From contig VERE01000001.1 of the NCBI GenBank assembly GCA_018882835.1, forward strand, positions 44,271 through 108,270: a DNA stretch of 64,000 nucleotides, given 5' to 3'. Positions 1 to 8,822 of this stretch are shown here, piece by piece. A model generated the notes under the pieces. The model searched no databases. It saw only the letters and a list, made by a program, of their open reading frames with translations, and was not told where the DNA came from. Position numbers and translations under genes: made by a program. Positions within the stretch are counted from its first letter, which is position 1; each line of letters starts with the position of its first letter. Origin of the DNA: Limnohabitans sp. Its GTDB lineage: Bacteria; Pseudomonadota; Gammaproteobacteria; Burkholderiales; Burkholderiaceae_C.

Positions 1-170
1 GCGTCCAGCACCACCACCGGCAGGTTGTCCATCACCATCTGCTTGACCTCAGCCAGGGTGATGTACGACGACGTGAGCGTGTCATAGAGCCGGCGGTTGG
101 GATACTTCTTGATGATGCGCTGTGTGGTAGCGCTTTCTGCGGCGGAAGATGCTTGTTTTTTGCTGACCAC
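1..170 (-). CDS. phaR: PhaR polyhydroxyalkanoate synthesis repressor (5' part only)
   Basis: Only the first 56 or so codons are inside the window; the gene runs off the left edge. The translation contains IIKKYPNRRLYDT followed by TSSYITLAEVKQMV, the signature of the PHB/PHA accumulation regulator DNA-binding domain at the N-terminus of PhaR. In known systems PhaR represses phasin genes and is released when it binds the polymer granule. No in-frame ATG exists upstream of this domain. I chose the GTG at 170 because AGGA lies about nine bases before it. The residues between the start and the domain are Ser/Ala/Lys-rich, as is usual for this protein. The phasin gene at 25.4 kb, with two candidate operators, is a likely target. 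Domain assignment is firm; the start codon is an inference. Confidence 0.88.
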   Translation of the reverse strand, partial: MVSKKQASSAAESATTQRIIKKYPNRRLYDTLTSSYITLAEVKQMVMDNLPVVVLD

Positions 171-291
171 GGGTTTGATTCCTGTACGCGATGCGGGTGC
201 CTCAGCGAGATTGTAGGAAGGCCGCAAATTGTCGAACCCCTGAGGTTTTCCCTGAAAGGGGATCTCCGGGTGGCTGGACGTTACGGGAAAT

Positions 292-368
292 TGGTAGGCG
301 CGATTGGACTCGAACCAACGACCCCCACCATGTCAAGGTGGTGCTCTAACCAGCTGAGCTACGCGCCT
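292..368 (-). tRNA. tRNA-Val (anticodon GAC)
   Basis: On the minus strand a full cloverleaf can be read. The acceptor stem AGGCGCG pairs with CGCGCCT, followed by discriminator A and an encoded CCA. The D arm is GCTC...GAGC, the anticodon loop CTTGACA gives anticodon GAC, and the T arm is GTTGG-TTCGAGT-CCAAT. Apart from the acceptor stem it closely matches E. coli tRNA-Val(GAC). It sits between phaR and relA, all on the minus strand. Confidence 0.96.
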
Positions 369-400
369 GTGTTGTCGAGAAAAGAATTGTAACAGGGTTT

Positions 401-2623
401 TCAACGACGCCTTGCGGTACGTACGCCTTTGACCTCTTTCACCACAGTGAGCACCTTGGCCAAGCGCGCCGAATCACTGACCTCGATGGTGAAGGTCATC
501 CAAGCCAGGCCCTTGATAGATTGCGTCTGGACACCGATGACGTTCATCTTTTCCTTGGCAAACACTTCAGAAATATCGCGCAGCAGACCTTGCCGATCGA
601 TTGCCTCGACGGCAACATCCACTGGATAGTAAACCGTCTCACTGGCAGCCGATCGCCCCCACTCGACGTCAATCACGCGGTCTTCACTGCGCTGCTTCAT
701 TTGCCTGAAGTTGCTGCAGTTCGCGCGATGGATGCTGACCCCTTTGCCGCGCGTGACGAAACCCTGTATGGCGTCAGGGGGCGCGGGTTTGCAGCAGCGG
801 GCCAGTTGAGTGAGCAATGAATCCACCCCCACGACCAACACGCCGCCCCGTGTGCTGTGGCCAGAAGGCTTGGCTTTCTTGAGGATGATTTGCTCATCCA
901 GCGGCACATTGACAACCTCTGGGGGGTTCAGCAGGGTTTCAATGTTGCGCAAAGAGAACTCGTCCTTGCCCACGACCTCGAACAGATCATCGGCCGACTT
1001 GAAGCCGAGTTGGCTGGCCAAATCTTCAAGCTTGATGGCCGTGCGACCTTCGCGCTGCAGCAATTTTTCAACGGCATCGCGCCCACGTGAGACTGTCTCT
1101 TGGGTGAGCAAGGCATTGAACCACGACCGGACTTTGGCGCGCGCCCTGGGGCTGGCCAAAAACCCGAGCTCCGGGTTGAGCCAATCGCGGGAGGGGCCAC
1201 CTTCTTTGACCGCAATGACCTCGACGGTCTGTCCGTTTTTCAAGGGTGTGTTCAGAGGGACCATGGTCCCGTCGATCCGTGCCCCCCGACAGCGATGGCC
1301 CAAGTTGGTATGCACGCTGTAGGCAAAATCAACCGCGGTGCTGCCCTGTGGCAATTCAACAATGGCCGCATCGGGCGTCAGCACATAGATTCTGTCGGAC
1401 ATGGCGTCCGAAGTGGCTCGGCCGGGCTGCGACTGACCCGATGTTGCCAACTCGCGCTCCCAGGCCAGCAACTGCCTGAGCACCGCAATTTTGGCGTCGT
1501 AATGGCTGCTGGCACTGACCCCCGCATAACCTTTGGCCCCAGCTTCTTTGTAGGCCCAGTGCGCGGCCACGCCCAACTCGGCATGGGCATGCATGTCCTG
1601 CGTGCGAATTTGCACCTCGATGGCTTTCCCGTCAGCATCGCGCACCACGCTGTGCAAGCTCTGGTACCCATTGGACTTGGGGCGCGCAATGTAGTCATCA
1701 AACTCTTCCACCACAGGTTGGAAATGAGAGTGGACCCAGCTCAATGCGGCATAGCAATCAGGCACGCTGGGTACCACCACACGCAAGGCCCTGATATCGA
1801 AGATCTTGTCAAAGCTCAACGATTTGCCGCGCATCTTTTTGACGATGCTGTAAATGTGCTTGGGACGCCCCTGCACTTGCGCCTCGATGCCCTGCGCTTT
1901 CAAATCTTGCGTGAGTTTGTCGCGCAAACCTTGCATGTATTGCTCGCGCTCAGTGCGCTTCTCATCCAGCAAGCGGGCGACCTCGCGGTAAGTGTCAGGC
2001 TCCAGAAACCGAAAGGCCAGGTCCTCCATCTCCCATTTGATTTGCCAAATGCCGAGGCGGTTGGCCAGGGGGGCGAACACATGCAGCGACTCGTGGGCCA
2101 AACCGTAGGGCACAGGCAAGCGACTGGCCGCGAAGTGCCGCAAGGTTTGCAAGCGCGAAGCCAGCCGCAACAACACCACCCGCAGGTCGCGCGAAAAAGC
2201 CAGGAGCATGCGACGCACGTTCTCGGCATGCAGGCCCGAATCGGCCCCCGCCGCTGAAGCCCCCTGAACCGTGCGGGCCTGGCGTTGTACGTGAATCAGC
2301 TGGGTGGTTTCCACTGCCAGTTGGGCTTCCGCTTCACCAAAGGCTTTGCCAATGACATCTTGTGGCTTGTTGAGGTGCTCACAAGCGTAGACCAGGTAGC
2401 TGGCCGCCTGAATGGCCTCCGATCCGCCAATGCTTCGCAGAATGGCCACCATGGCATCCGCGTGCGCCAGGATGTTTTCACCTGTGTCCAGATGGGCATC
2501 GGCCAGCAACGGTTCTGCGAAAGCGCGTGCGCGCGCCAGGCCTTCTGGCGCGTTCACCAGGCCTTGCTGAGCCACAGCAACAACGGCGTGGGTCAAAGGC
2601 AAATCGGGAGAGTGGCTTTTCAT
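401..2623 (-). CDS. relA: GTP pyrophosphokinase RelA (synthetase-only RSH protein)
   Basis: A 740-residue RelA/SpoT homologue that makes (p)ppGpp on ribosomes during amino acid starvation. The N-terminal HD region (about 25-180) is degenerate: where hydrolases have the His-Asp pair this protein reads YACEHL, so hydrolysis is probably lost. The synthetase domain (about 250-360) carries E-F-D-D at 307-310, the acidic motif of monofunctional RelA rather than the RxKD of bifunctional enzymes, then YQSLHSVV and the AHAELGVAAHWAYK block. A TGS domain (about 410-472) and a C-terminal ACT domain (about 663-740) follow. ATG start at 2623, divergent from bdhA. A separate SpoT is expected elsewhere in the genome. 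Confidence 0.95.
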   Translation of the reverse strand: MKSHSPDLPLTHAVVAVAQQGLVNAPEGLARARAFAEPLLADAHLDTGENILAHADAMVAILRSIGGSEAIQAASYLVYACEHLNKPQDVIGKAFGEAEAQLAVETTQLIHVQRQARTVQGASAAGADSGLHAENVRRMLLAFSRDLRVVLLRLASRLQTLRHFAASRLPVPYGLAHESLHVFAPLANRLGIWQIKWEMEDLAFRFLEPDTYREVARLLDEKRTEREQYMQGLRDKLTQDLKAQGIEAQVQGRPKHIYSIVKKMRGKSLSFDKIFDIRALRVVVPSVPDCYAALSWVHSHFQPVVEEFDDYIARPKSNGYQSLHSVVRDADGKAIEVQIRTQDMHAHAELGVAAHWAYKEAGAKGYAGVSASSHYDAKIAVLRQLLAWERELATSGQSQPGRATSDAMSDRIYVLTPDAAIVELPQGSTAVDFAYSVHTNLGHRCRGARIDGTMVPLNTPLKNGQTVEVIAVKEGGPSRDWLNPELGFLASPRARAKVRSWFNALLTQETVSRGRDAVEKLLQREGRTAIKLEDLASQLGFKSADDLFEVVGKDEFSLRNIETLLNPPEVVNVPLDEQIILKKAKPSGHSTRGGVLVVGVDSLLTQLARCCKPAPPDAIQGFVTRGKGVSIHRANCSNFRQMKQRSEDRVIDVEWGRSAASETVYYPVDVAVEAIDRQGLLRDISEVFAKEKMNVIGVQTQSIKGLAWMTFTIEVSDSARLAKVLTVVKEVKGVRTARRR

Positions 2624-2638
2624 CAGTCTGGGCGTCAG

Positions 2639-2677
2639 GGGAATGCAATATGAGCAGAGATAATCCTTGGCATTCCC
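2639..2677 (+). promoter_or_regulatory. inverted repeat around a -10-like box, relA/bdhA intergenic
   Basis: The arms GGGAATGC (2639-2646) and GCATTCCC (2670-2677) are perfect complements separated by 23 bases. A -10-like GATAAT lies between them at 2659-2664. The arms would cover the -35 zone and the transcription start of a bdhA promoter, the geometry of a repressor or activator site. No regulator is identified, and the -35 box is poor. Confidence 0.35.
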
Positions 2678-2717
2678 TGTGGATCACAGGCTAGATCGTA
2701 AACGACTGGAGTTTCAA

Positions 2718-3500
2718 ATGTCTCAAGGTTTTCTCAGCGGCAAGACCGCATTGGTCACAGGTTCCACCAGCGGCATCGGTTTGGGGATCGCCAAGGCTTT
2801 GGCGCGCCAAGGCGCCAACATCGTGCTCAATGGGTTTGGCGACCATGCCACCCCTGAAAAAGACATTCAAGCCTTGGGCGTCAAGACGGCTTACCACGGC
2901 GCAGACATGAGCAAGCCCGCCGAGATCGAGGACATGATGAAATTCAGCGCCCAGCAATTTGGACGCGTGGACATCCTGGTCAACAACGCTGGCATTCAAC
3001 ACGTGGCCCCGATCGAGCAATTTCCGGTTGAGCGCTGGGATGCAGTGATCGCCATCAACCTCAGCAGCGCGTTTCACACCACCCGACTGGCGTTGCCTGC
3101 CATGCAAGCGGCCCACTGGGGCCGCATCATCAACGTGGCCTCGGTCCACGGCCTGGTGGCCTCGGTCCAGAAAGCCGCCTATGTTGCTGCCAAGCATGGC
3201 ATCGTGGGCTTGACCAAGGTCACTGCGCTGGAAAATGCCACCACTGGCGTGACCTGCAACGCCATTTGTCCCGGCTGGGTACTGACCCCCCTGGTACAAA
3301 AGCAAGTGGACGCCAAGGCTACGGCTTTGGGCATCTCCAACGACGAGGCCACCAAGCTTTTGCTGGGTGAAAAAGAACCCTCCATGCAATTCACCACGCC
3401 GGAAGAACTCGGCGAATTGGCGGTTTTCTTCTGCTCTGCGGCCGCGGGCAATGTGCGCGGTGTGGCATGGAACATGGATGGCGGTTGGGTCGCGCAATAA
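2718..3500 (+). CDS. bdhA: D-3-hydroxybutyrate dehydrogenase
   Basis: A 260-residue short-chain dehydrogenase that oxidises D-3-hydroxybutyrate to acetoacetate with NAD, the step after PHB depolymerisation. The glycine motif TGSTSGIG is near residue 12, NNAG near 90, and the catalytic block is S-x(12)-YVAAK. The family-specific NAGIQHV (Gln substrate contact) and VASVHGLV (His after the catalytic Ser) match known 3-hydroxybutyrate dehydrogenases. It ends GGWVAQ, as this family usually does. I start at the ATG at 2718, with GGAG six bases upstream; an in-frame ATG at 2667 would add 17 unrelated residues. It is divergent from relA and fits the PHB theme of phaR and phaP in the same window. Confidence 0.92.
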   Translation: MSQGFLSGKTALVTGSTSGIGLGIAKALARQGANIVLNGFGDHATPEKDIQALGVKTAYHGADMSKPAEIEDMMKFSAQQFGRVDILVNNAGIQHVAPIEQFPVERWDAVIAINLSSAFHTTRLALPAMQAAHWGRIINVASVHGLVASVQKAAYVAAKHGIVGLTKVTALENATTGVTCNAICPGWVLTPLVQKQVDAKATALGISNDEATKLLLGEKEPSMQFTTPEELGELAVFFCSAAAGNVRGVAWNMDGGWVAQ

Positions 3501-3615
3501 GTCCATTTCCCATTTGAACTCCTGTGAATTAATTTGCAATTTATATGTATGAAAATATTTATAAAAACAAGTAAAACTTACGTCAAATGCGGTGAAATTG
3601 ATTATTTTTGGCACC
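3501..3615. other. AT-rich gap between bdhA and the XRE-like gene
   Basis: About 115 bases, strikingly AT-rich (roughly 70 percent A+T) in a GC-rich neighbourhood, with poly-A/T steps. A -35-like TTGCAA at 3534-3539 is followed about 20 bases later by TATAAA at 3560-3565; the spacing is long for a sigma-70 promoter. No convincing terminator for bdhA is seen. It probably holds the promoter of the downstream regulator. Confidence 0.4.
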
Positions 3616-4056
3616 ATGACCAAGAACGCCATTCTGACCGAAGCGCAAAAATTTTCGCAAAGGCTCCGCACTGCCATGCAGGACTCGGGCTACAAGCCTT
3701 CTGCCACGGTGCTGGCCAATGAATTCAACCTCCGTTACTGGGGTAACAGCATCACCACCCATGCGGCCCGCAACTGGCTGATTGGCATTTCTTTGCCCAA
3801 ACAAGACAAGCTGAGGGTTCTCAGTGACTGGCTTCACATCAGCCCCAACGACCTGCTGTTTGGGCCTGACCATGCTCCCACCCGATTGCCGTTGATGGAA
3901 GCATTGGTCCCTGATGAGTTGAACTTGGCAGACCATCAAATGGTCAAGCGCTACATGGCTTTGTCAGTGGAGCATCGGCGCGTGGTTCGAGAGATGGTTG
4001 CAGCACTCGACTACATGGCCAACCGAGGCGGCCCTCCCGCCATCGCTGCTAGCTGA
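3616..4056 (+). CDS. XRE/Cro-like helix-turn-helix regulator
   Basis: A 146-residue protein. Residues about 15-85 look like a helix-turn-helix domain: a helical start, then ATVLANEFN, then [12 protein letters not shown], where the last part would be the recognition helix, then a stretch ending SPNDLLFG as in many XRE proteins that choose a repressor-like fold. The C-terminal half is helical and has no recognised domain. The start at 3616 (MTKNAIL) is preferred over 3592 because the earlier segment is non-polar and AT-rich. Its 3' end overlaps ispF tail-to-tail by 8 bases. Target genes and ligand are unknown; an autoregulatory role is possible. Confidence 0.6.
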   Translation: MTKNAILTEAQKFSQRLRTAMQDSGYKPSATVLANEFNLRYWGNSITTHAARNWLIGISLPKQDKLRVLSDWLHISPNDLLFGPDHAPTRLPLMEALVPDELNLADHQMVKRYMALSVEHRRVVREMVAALDYMANRGGPPAIAAS

Positions 4057-4540
4057 GGCGCGCCAACAAAGCCACTGCACGGGCCTCCATGCTTTGGCCT
4101 TGGCCCACGGGACCCAGTTTTTCTGCCGTTTTGGCTTTGACGTTGACTTGGCGCACATGCAGACCCAAATCTAGTGCGATATGTTCAGCCATGGTGGGCA
4201 ACCAGGCCGCCAATTTCGGGCCCTGGGCCACAATGGTGCTGTCGATGTTGCCAATCTGCCAACCGGCAGCCTTCAAAAAGCCTGCGGTATGCCGCAACAA
4301 AAGTCGCGAATCAGCGCCATGAAAGCGTGCGTCGGTGTCCGGAAAATGACGGCCGATGTCCCCCAACGCGGCGGCCCCCAGCAAGGCATCGATGACGGCA
4401 TGCAGCAAGACGTCGGCATCCGAGTGCCCCAGCAGGCCTTTGTCGTGCGGGACATGCACCCCGCCCAAAATCAGTGGTCGCCCAGGCACCAGGGCGTGGA
4501 CATCCCAGCCTTCGCCGATGCGAAACGGTAAATCGCTCAT
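4049..4540 (-). CDS. ispF: 2-C-methyl-D-erythritol 2,4-cyclodiphosphate synthase
   Basis: A 163-residue enzyme of the MEP isoprenoid pathway. It cyclises CDP-methylerythritol phosphate, releasing CMP. The metal ligands are visible as Asp13 and His15 (GWDVHAL) and His47 (HSDADVLLH), the same spacing as E. coli D8/H10/H42. The C-terminal [11 protein letters not shown] block is the family's nucleotide-binding signature. It overlaps ispD by four bases (ATGA), so the two are translationally coupled and act as consecutive-type steps of the same pathway. Confidence 0.96.
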   Translation of the reverse strand: MSDLPFRIGEGWDVHALVPGRPLILGGVHVPHDKGLLGHSDADVLLHAVIDALLGAAALGDIGRHFPDTDARFHGADSRLLLRHTAGFLKAAGWQIGNIDSTIVAQGPKLAAWLPTMAEHIALDLGLHVRQVNVKAKTAEKLGPVGQGQSMEARAVALLARLS

Positions 4541-5259
4541 GCAGAGGCCTCCTTGTTGGCCTGGCGTGCCGCCAACAATGCGCGCGCCAATTGAAAATCT
4601 TCAGGGTAAGTGACTTTGAAGTTGTGTGCGCTGCCGCGCACCAGCAAGGGGGCGAGCCCGATGTGCTCCATGGCGGAGGCTTCATCGGTGACCGCATCGC
4701 CAGCCTGGACCAAAGCCTCGGCCAGCACGCCCAGACGAAACATTTGCGGGGTTTGAGCCAACCATTTGCCACTGCGGTCCAGCGTGGCTTGTACACGCCC
4801 GCCCCGCTCTGATTTAAGGGTATCGGCCAGCGGTTGCGCCAGCAAGCCACCCACGGCATCGGCTCTGCAAGCCGATATCAGGTTGGCAATGTGGGCTGGC
4901 TCAATCAGGCAGCGCGCAGCATCATGCACCATCACCCAGTCGGCGTCGCTGGCACCTTGAGAGTGCAAATGGCGCAAGCCAGCCAGAACGCTTTGGGCGC
5001 GCGTGGCACCGCCAACCGATGCCACTGACCAATGCCCTAGCCCGTATTGCGTCAGAAAGTCCGACAAGGTGACGTCGCCAGGCGCGACCACCAGCAGGCA
5101 CTGGCTCAAGCCCGCAACCTGCGCAAAAGCCTTCACCGTGTGAATCACCAGAGGCTGGCCTTCCAGCAAGGTGTATTGCTTGGGCAAGGCTGTGCCTGCG
5201 CGGCTGCCAGAGCCTGCGCAGGGAATCAAAACATGTATCTTTTCGGGGACAGTGGCCAT
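4537..5259 (-). CDS. ispD: 2-C-methyl-D-erythritol 4-phosphate cytidylyltransferase
   Basis: A 240-residue cytidylyltransferase that couples CTP to methylerythritol phosphate. The N-terminal nucleotide-binding loop reads [10 protein letters not shown]...LPKQY, with the catalytic Arg20 and the Lys of PKQ. The [10 protein letters not shown] block (family signature V-HDAARP) and the [15 protein letters not shown]-terminus follow. ATG start at 5259; the gene overlaps ispF by four bases and is divergent from mfd. Confidence 0.95.
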   Translation of the reverse strand: MATVPEKIHVLIPCAGSGSRAGTALPKQYTLLEGQPLVIHTVKAFAQVAGLSQCLLVVAPGDVTLSDFLTQYGLGHWSVASVGGATRAQSVLAGLRHLHSQGASDADWVMVHDAARCLIEPAHIANLISACRADAVGGLLAQPLADTLKSERGGRVQATLDRSGKWLAQTPQMFRLGVLAEALVQAGDAVTDEASAMEHIGLAPLLVRGSAHNFKVTYPEDFQLARALLAARQANKEASA

Positions 5260-5299
5260 GCGGTGTGTGTTGAAGCTGGCCTCATTCTAAAATCCTTCT

Positions 5300-5329
5300 A
5301 CCACCCCACACTGTCGTGCCTGGGGTGGT
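5300..5329. promoter_or_regulatory. 9-bp perfect inverted repeat in the ispD/mfd intergenic region
   Basis: ACCACCCCA (5300-5308) and TGGGGTGGT (5321-5329) are perfect complements around a 12-base loop. It lies between the divergent ispD and mfd starts, 26 bases before the mfd ATG, and is followed by a mixed T-rich stretch rather than a clean T-run. It could be a leader hairpin of the mfd mRNA or an operator. A -10-like TAAAAT lies just upstream at 5288-5293. Confidence 0.4.
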
Positions 5330-5354
5330 TTGTCATTGTTCGGCCCCTTTTTTG

Positions 5355-8300
5355 ATGCAAGCACCCTCCCTTCTCCCCGGCAAACGCTTTACCCTGCCCC
5401 GCCCCGTCGGCTCTGCCGATGCCTTGTTACTGGCACGCCTGGGCGAGCGTGAAAAAGCCCAGGGGCGCCGTGTGGCGATGGTCACGGCCGATGCCCAGGA
5501 TGCACAGCGGCTGCTGGAAGAAATGCCTTTCTTCGCGCCCGATTTGCGCTGCGTGCTGTTTCCCGATTGGGAAACCTTGCCTTATGACAGCTTCTCGCCA
5601 CACCAAGACCTGATCAGCGAACGCCTGGCTACGCTGTGGCGCATTTCTCAGGGCGAAGCCGATGTGGTGCTGATTCCGGCCACCACCGCCCTTTACCGGC
5701 TGGCCCCGCCCGCTTTCTTGGCTGGCTACACCTTTCATTTGAAAGTCAAGCAACACCTGGACGAAGCCCAGCTCAAATCGCAATTGACCTTGGCTGGTTA
5801 CCAGCATGTGACCCAAGTGGTCAGCCCAGGCGAATATGCTGTCCGGGGCGGCTTGATCGATCTGTTCCCCATGGGGTCGCTGGTGCCCTACCGTCTGGAC
5901 CTGTTCGACGACGAAATCGACTCGATTCGAACCTTCGACCCCGATAGCCAGCGCAGCCTCTATCCGGTGCCCGAAGTGCGCTTGCTGCCAGGCCGGGAGT
6001 TTCCGATGGACGAAGCCGCACGGGGAAAATTCCGCAGCCGCTGGCGAGAATTGCTCGAAGGCGACCCCACGCGCAGCCGGCTTTACAAAGACATGGGATT
6101 GGGCGTGGCCACGGCCGGCATTGAGTACTACCTGCCCTTGTTTTTTGAAGACACTGCCACGGTGTTCGATTACCTGGGCGAGCAGGCCGTGATGGTCCTG
6201 CACGGCGAACTCGAAAGCGCTTTTCAACGCTTTTGGGAGGACACCCAAGACCGCTACCGCTTGGTGCAAGGTGACCCTCAACGGCCGGCCCTGCCACCGT
6301 CGGCCCTGTTCCTCAGTGCAGAGCAGTTCTATGCCCGCGCCAATGTCCACGCGCAGCTCTCTTTGCGACCTCAGCTGGAAGACGTGGCGGACAACGCCTT
6401 CGCCCAACGCTTGCCGGACATTCGCGCCGAGCGCGGCACCGATGACCCCTTGCTGCGGCTGAAAGCGCACACGGCGCAAACGACTCACCGTGTCTTGGTG
6501 CTGGCCGAAAGCGATGGCCGCCGCGAAAGCCTGCTGGACTTTCTGCGGGCCAGCCAAATGGACACGCCGGTGTTTGACTCGCTGGAAGACTTTCTCACCA
6601 GCGAGGAAACCTTCGGGCTGGCCACAGCCCCGCTTTATGCCGGCTTTGCCTGGGTCGAGCAAGGCCTGGACCTGGTCACGGAAACCGAACTGTTTGCCAG
6701 CGGCCCCACGGCACGCCGTCGCAAAAAGCAAGAACAAGTCAGCGATGTCGACGCGCTCATCAAAGACCTGTCCGAACTGCAACTCGGTGACCCAGTGGTG
6801 CACAGCGCGCATGGTATCGGGCGGTACCGGGGCCTGATCCATCTGGACATGGGCAACACCCTGGCCGATGGCAGTGCGGCGCTGCAGGAATTCTTGCACC
6901 TGGAATATGCCGACAAGGCGGTGCTGTACGTGCCGGTGAGCCAATTGCACCTGATCAGCCGCTACACCGGCGTGAGTGCCGATGAGGCACCCATGCACCG
7001 CCTGGGCTCCGGCCAATGGGACAAAGCCCGCCGCCGTGCCGCCGAGCAAGTGCGCGATGCCGCGGCTGAATTGCTGAACGTGTACGCGCGCCGCGCCGCC
7101 CGCGAAGGCCATGCCTTTCGCTATGCTGCGCAAGACTACGAAGTGTTTGCCAACGATTTCGGCTTCGAAGAGACACCGGATCAGCGGGCCGCGATTCACG
7201 CTGTGATTCAAGACATGATCAGCCCACAGCCTATGGACCGTTTGGTGTGTGGTGATGTGGGCTTTGGCAAAACCGAGGTGGCTTTGCGTGCCGCCTTCAT
7301 TGCCGTGACGGGGGGCAGGCAAGTGGCCTTCCTCGCGCCGACCACGCTGTTGGCCGAGCAGCATTTTCAAACCCTGACCGACCGATTCTCCAAATGGCCG
7401 GTCAAGATTGCGGAGATGAGCCGCTTTCGCACCACCAAAGAAATCAACGCCGCCGCGGCTGGCATTGCCGAAGGCACGGTGGACATCGTGGTGGGCACCC
7501 ACAAATTGCTGAGCGAGTCTGTCAAATTCAAAAACCTGGGCTTGCTCATCATCGATGAGGAGCACCGCTTTGGGGTGCGCCACAAAGAGGCGATGAAGTC
7601 ACTGCGCGCCGAGGTGGACGTGCTGACCCTGACCGCCACACCCATTCCGCGAACCTTGGGCATGGCGCTGGAGGGCTTGCGTGATTTGAGCGTGATCGCC
7701 ACCGCCCCGCAACGCCGGCTGGCCATCAAGACCTTTGTGCGCAACGAGGGGCAAGGCGTGATCCGTGAAGCGGTGTTGCGCGAGTTGAAACGTGGCGGGC
7801 AATGCTACTTCTTGCACAACGAAGTGGAGACCATTGAGAACCGCAAGGCCAAGCTTGAAGAATTCCTGCCCGAAGCCCGCATCGCCATCGCCCACGGCCA
7901 AATGCCCGAGCGAGAACTCGAGCGCGTGATGCGTGACTTCGTGGCCCAGCGCTACAACATTTTGCTGTGCTCCACCATCATTGAAACCGGCATTGATGTG
8001 CCGACGGCCAACACCATTCTGATCAGCCGCGCCGACAAGTTCGGCTTGGCCCAGTTGCACCAATTGCGCGGCCGTGTGGGTCGCAGCCACCACCAGGCCT
8101 ATGCCTATTTGCTGGTGCCTGAAATCGACGGCCTGACCAAGCAGGCCGCGCAGCGGCTGGAGGCGATCCAGCAAATGGAAGAGCTGGGCTCGGGCTTTTA
8201 CCTGGCCATGCACGACTTGGAAATTCGTGGCGCTGGCGAAGTGCTGGGCGAGAGCCAGAGTGGCAACATGATGGAAGTGGGCTTTCAGCTTTACAACGAA

Positions 8301-8822
8301 ATGTTGGCCGAAGCCGTGCGCGCATTGAAGAACGGCCAAGAGCCCGACCTGCTAAGCCCGCTGAATGTCACCACCGAAATCAATTTGCACGCGCCGGCCC
8401 TGTTGCCCGACAGCTACTGCGGCGATGTGCACCTGCGTTTGTCGTTCTATAAAAAACTGGCAATGGCCAAGAACTCTGACCAGGTCGACGCCTTGCTGGA
8501 AGAAATTGTGGACCGCTTTGGCAAGCTGCCCGTACAGGCGCAAACCCTGATTGATGTGCACCGCCTGCGCGTGATCGCACGGCCCTATGGCGTGGCCAAA
8601 GTGGATTCCGCGCCGGGGGTGACCCACATCAGCTTCAAACCCAACCCGCCGATCGATGCCATGCGCATCATCGAACTGGTTCAGAAAAACCGTCACATCA
8701 AATTGGCGGGCAATGACAAATTGCGCATTGAACGCGAACTCACCGATGTGCACCAGCGTGCCCAGCTGGTTCGCGATGTGCTGCGCAGCCTTGGACAACC
8801 CAACGTCAAAGAAACCTCATGA
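5355..8822 (+). CDS. mfd: transcription-repair coupling factor
   Basis: An 1155-residue ATP-dependent translocase that removes stalled RNA polymerase and recruits UvrA, close to the 1148 residues of the E. coli protein. The UvrB-like module (about 1-340), the RNA-polymerase-interacting domain (about 480-555, LGDPVVHSAHGIGRY), the superfamily 2 motor and the TRCF C-terminal domain (about 1000-1110) can be followed. The motor has Walker A GDVGFGKTE, the DEEH box IIDEEHRFG and the RVGRS motif. I start at the ATG at 5355 (MQAPSLLPG); no good ribosome binding site is visible there. The stop overlaps the serB start (ATGA). uvrC lies about 4 kb downstream. Confidence 0.96.
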   Translation: MQAPSLLPGKRFTLPRPVGSADALLLARLGEREKAQGRRVAMVTADAQDAQRLLEEMPFFAPDLRCVLFPDWETLPYDSFSPHQDLISERLATLWRISQGEADVVLIPATTALYRLAPPAFLAGYTFHLKVKQHLDEAQLKSQLTLAGYQHVTQVVSPGEYAVRGGLIDLFPMGSLVPYRLDLFDDEIDSIRTFDPDSQRSLYPVPEVRLLPGREFPMDEAARGKFRSRWRELLEGDPTRSRLYKDMGLGVATAGIEYYLPLFFEDTATVFDYLGEQAVMVLHGELESAFQRFWEDTQDRYRLVQGDPQRPALPPSALFLSAEQFYARANVHAQLSLRPQLEDVADNAFAQRLPDIRAERGTDDPLLRLKAHTAQTTHRVLVLAESDGRRESLLDFLRASQMDTPVFDSLEDFLTSEETFGLATAPLYAGFAWVEQGLDLVTETELFASGPTARRRKKQEQVSDVDALIKDLSELQLGDPVVHSAHGIGRYRGLIHLDMGNTLADGSAALQEFLHLEYADKAVLYVPVSQLHLISRYTGVSADEAPMHRLGSGQWDKARRRAAEQVRDAAAELLNVYARRAAREGHAFRYAAQDYEVFANDFGFEETPDQRAAIHAVIQDMISPQPMDRLVCGDVGFGKTEVALRAAFIAVTGGRQVAFLAPTTLLAEQHFQTLTDRFSKWPVKIAEMSRFRTTKEINAAAAGIAEGTVDIVVGTHKLLSESVKFKNLGLLIIDEEHRFGVRHKEAMKSLRAEVDVLTLTATPIPRTLGMALEGLRDLSVIATAPQRRLAIKTFVRNEGQGVIREAVLRELKRGGQCYFLHNEVETIENRKAKLEEFLPEARIAIAHGQMPERELERVMRDFVAQRYNILLCSTIIETGIDVPTANTILISRADKFGLAQLHQLRGRVGRSHHQAYAYLLVPEIDGLTKQAAQRLEAIQQMEELGSGFYLAMHDLEIRGAGEVLGESQSGNMMEVGFQLYNEMLAEAVRALKNGQEPDLLSPLNVTTEINLHAPALLPDSYCGDVHLRLSFYKKLAMAKNSDQVDALLEEIVDRFGKLPVQAQTLIDVHRLRVIARPYGVAKVDSAPGVTHISFKPNPPIDAMRIIELVQKNRHIKLAGNDKLRIERELTDVHQRAQLVRDVLRSLGQPNVKETS

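Noticed and set aside
153..392. 79-codon plus-strand frame across tRNA-Val
   Set aside because: Crosses a tRNA gene on the other strand and the phaR start; no conserved feature.
1100..2257. 385-codon open frame on the plus strand inside relA
   Set aside because: Antisense to a clearly conserved gene; composition is His/Gln/Val-rich, as expected from reading GC-rich codons backwards, and no domain is seen.
5427..7583. 718-codon open frame on the minus strand inside mfd
   Set aside because: Shadow of mfd codon bias; no recognisable motif, and the plus-strand protein has every family motif.
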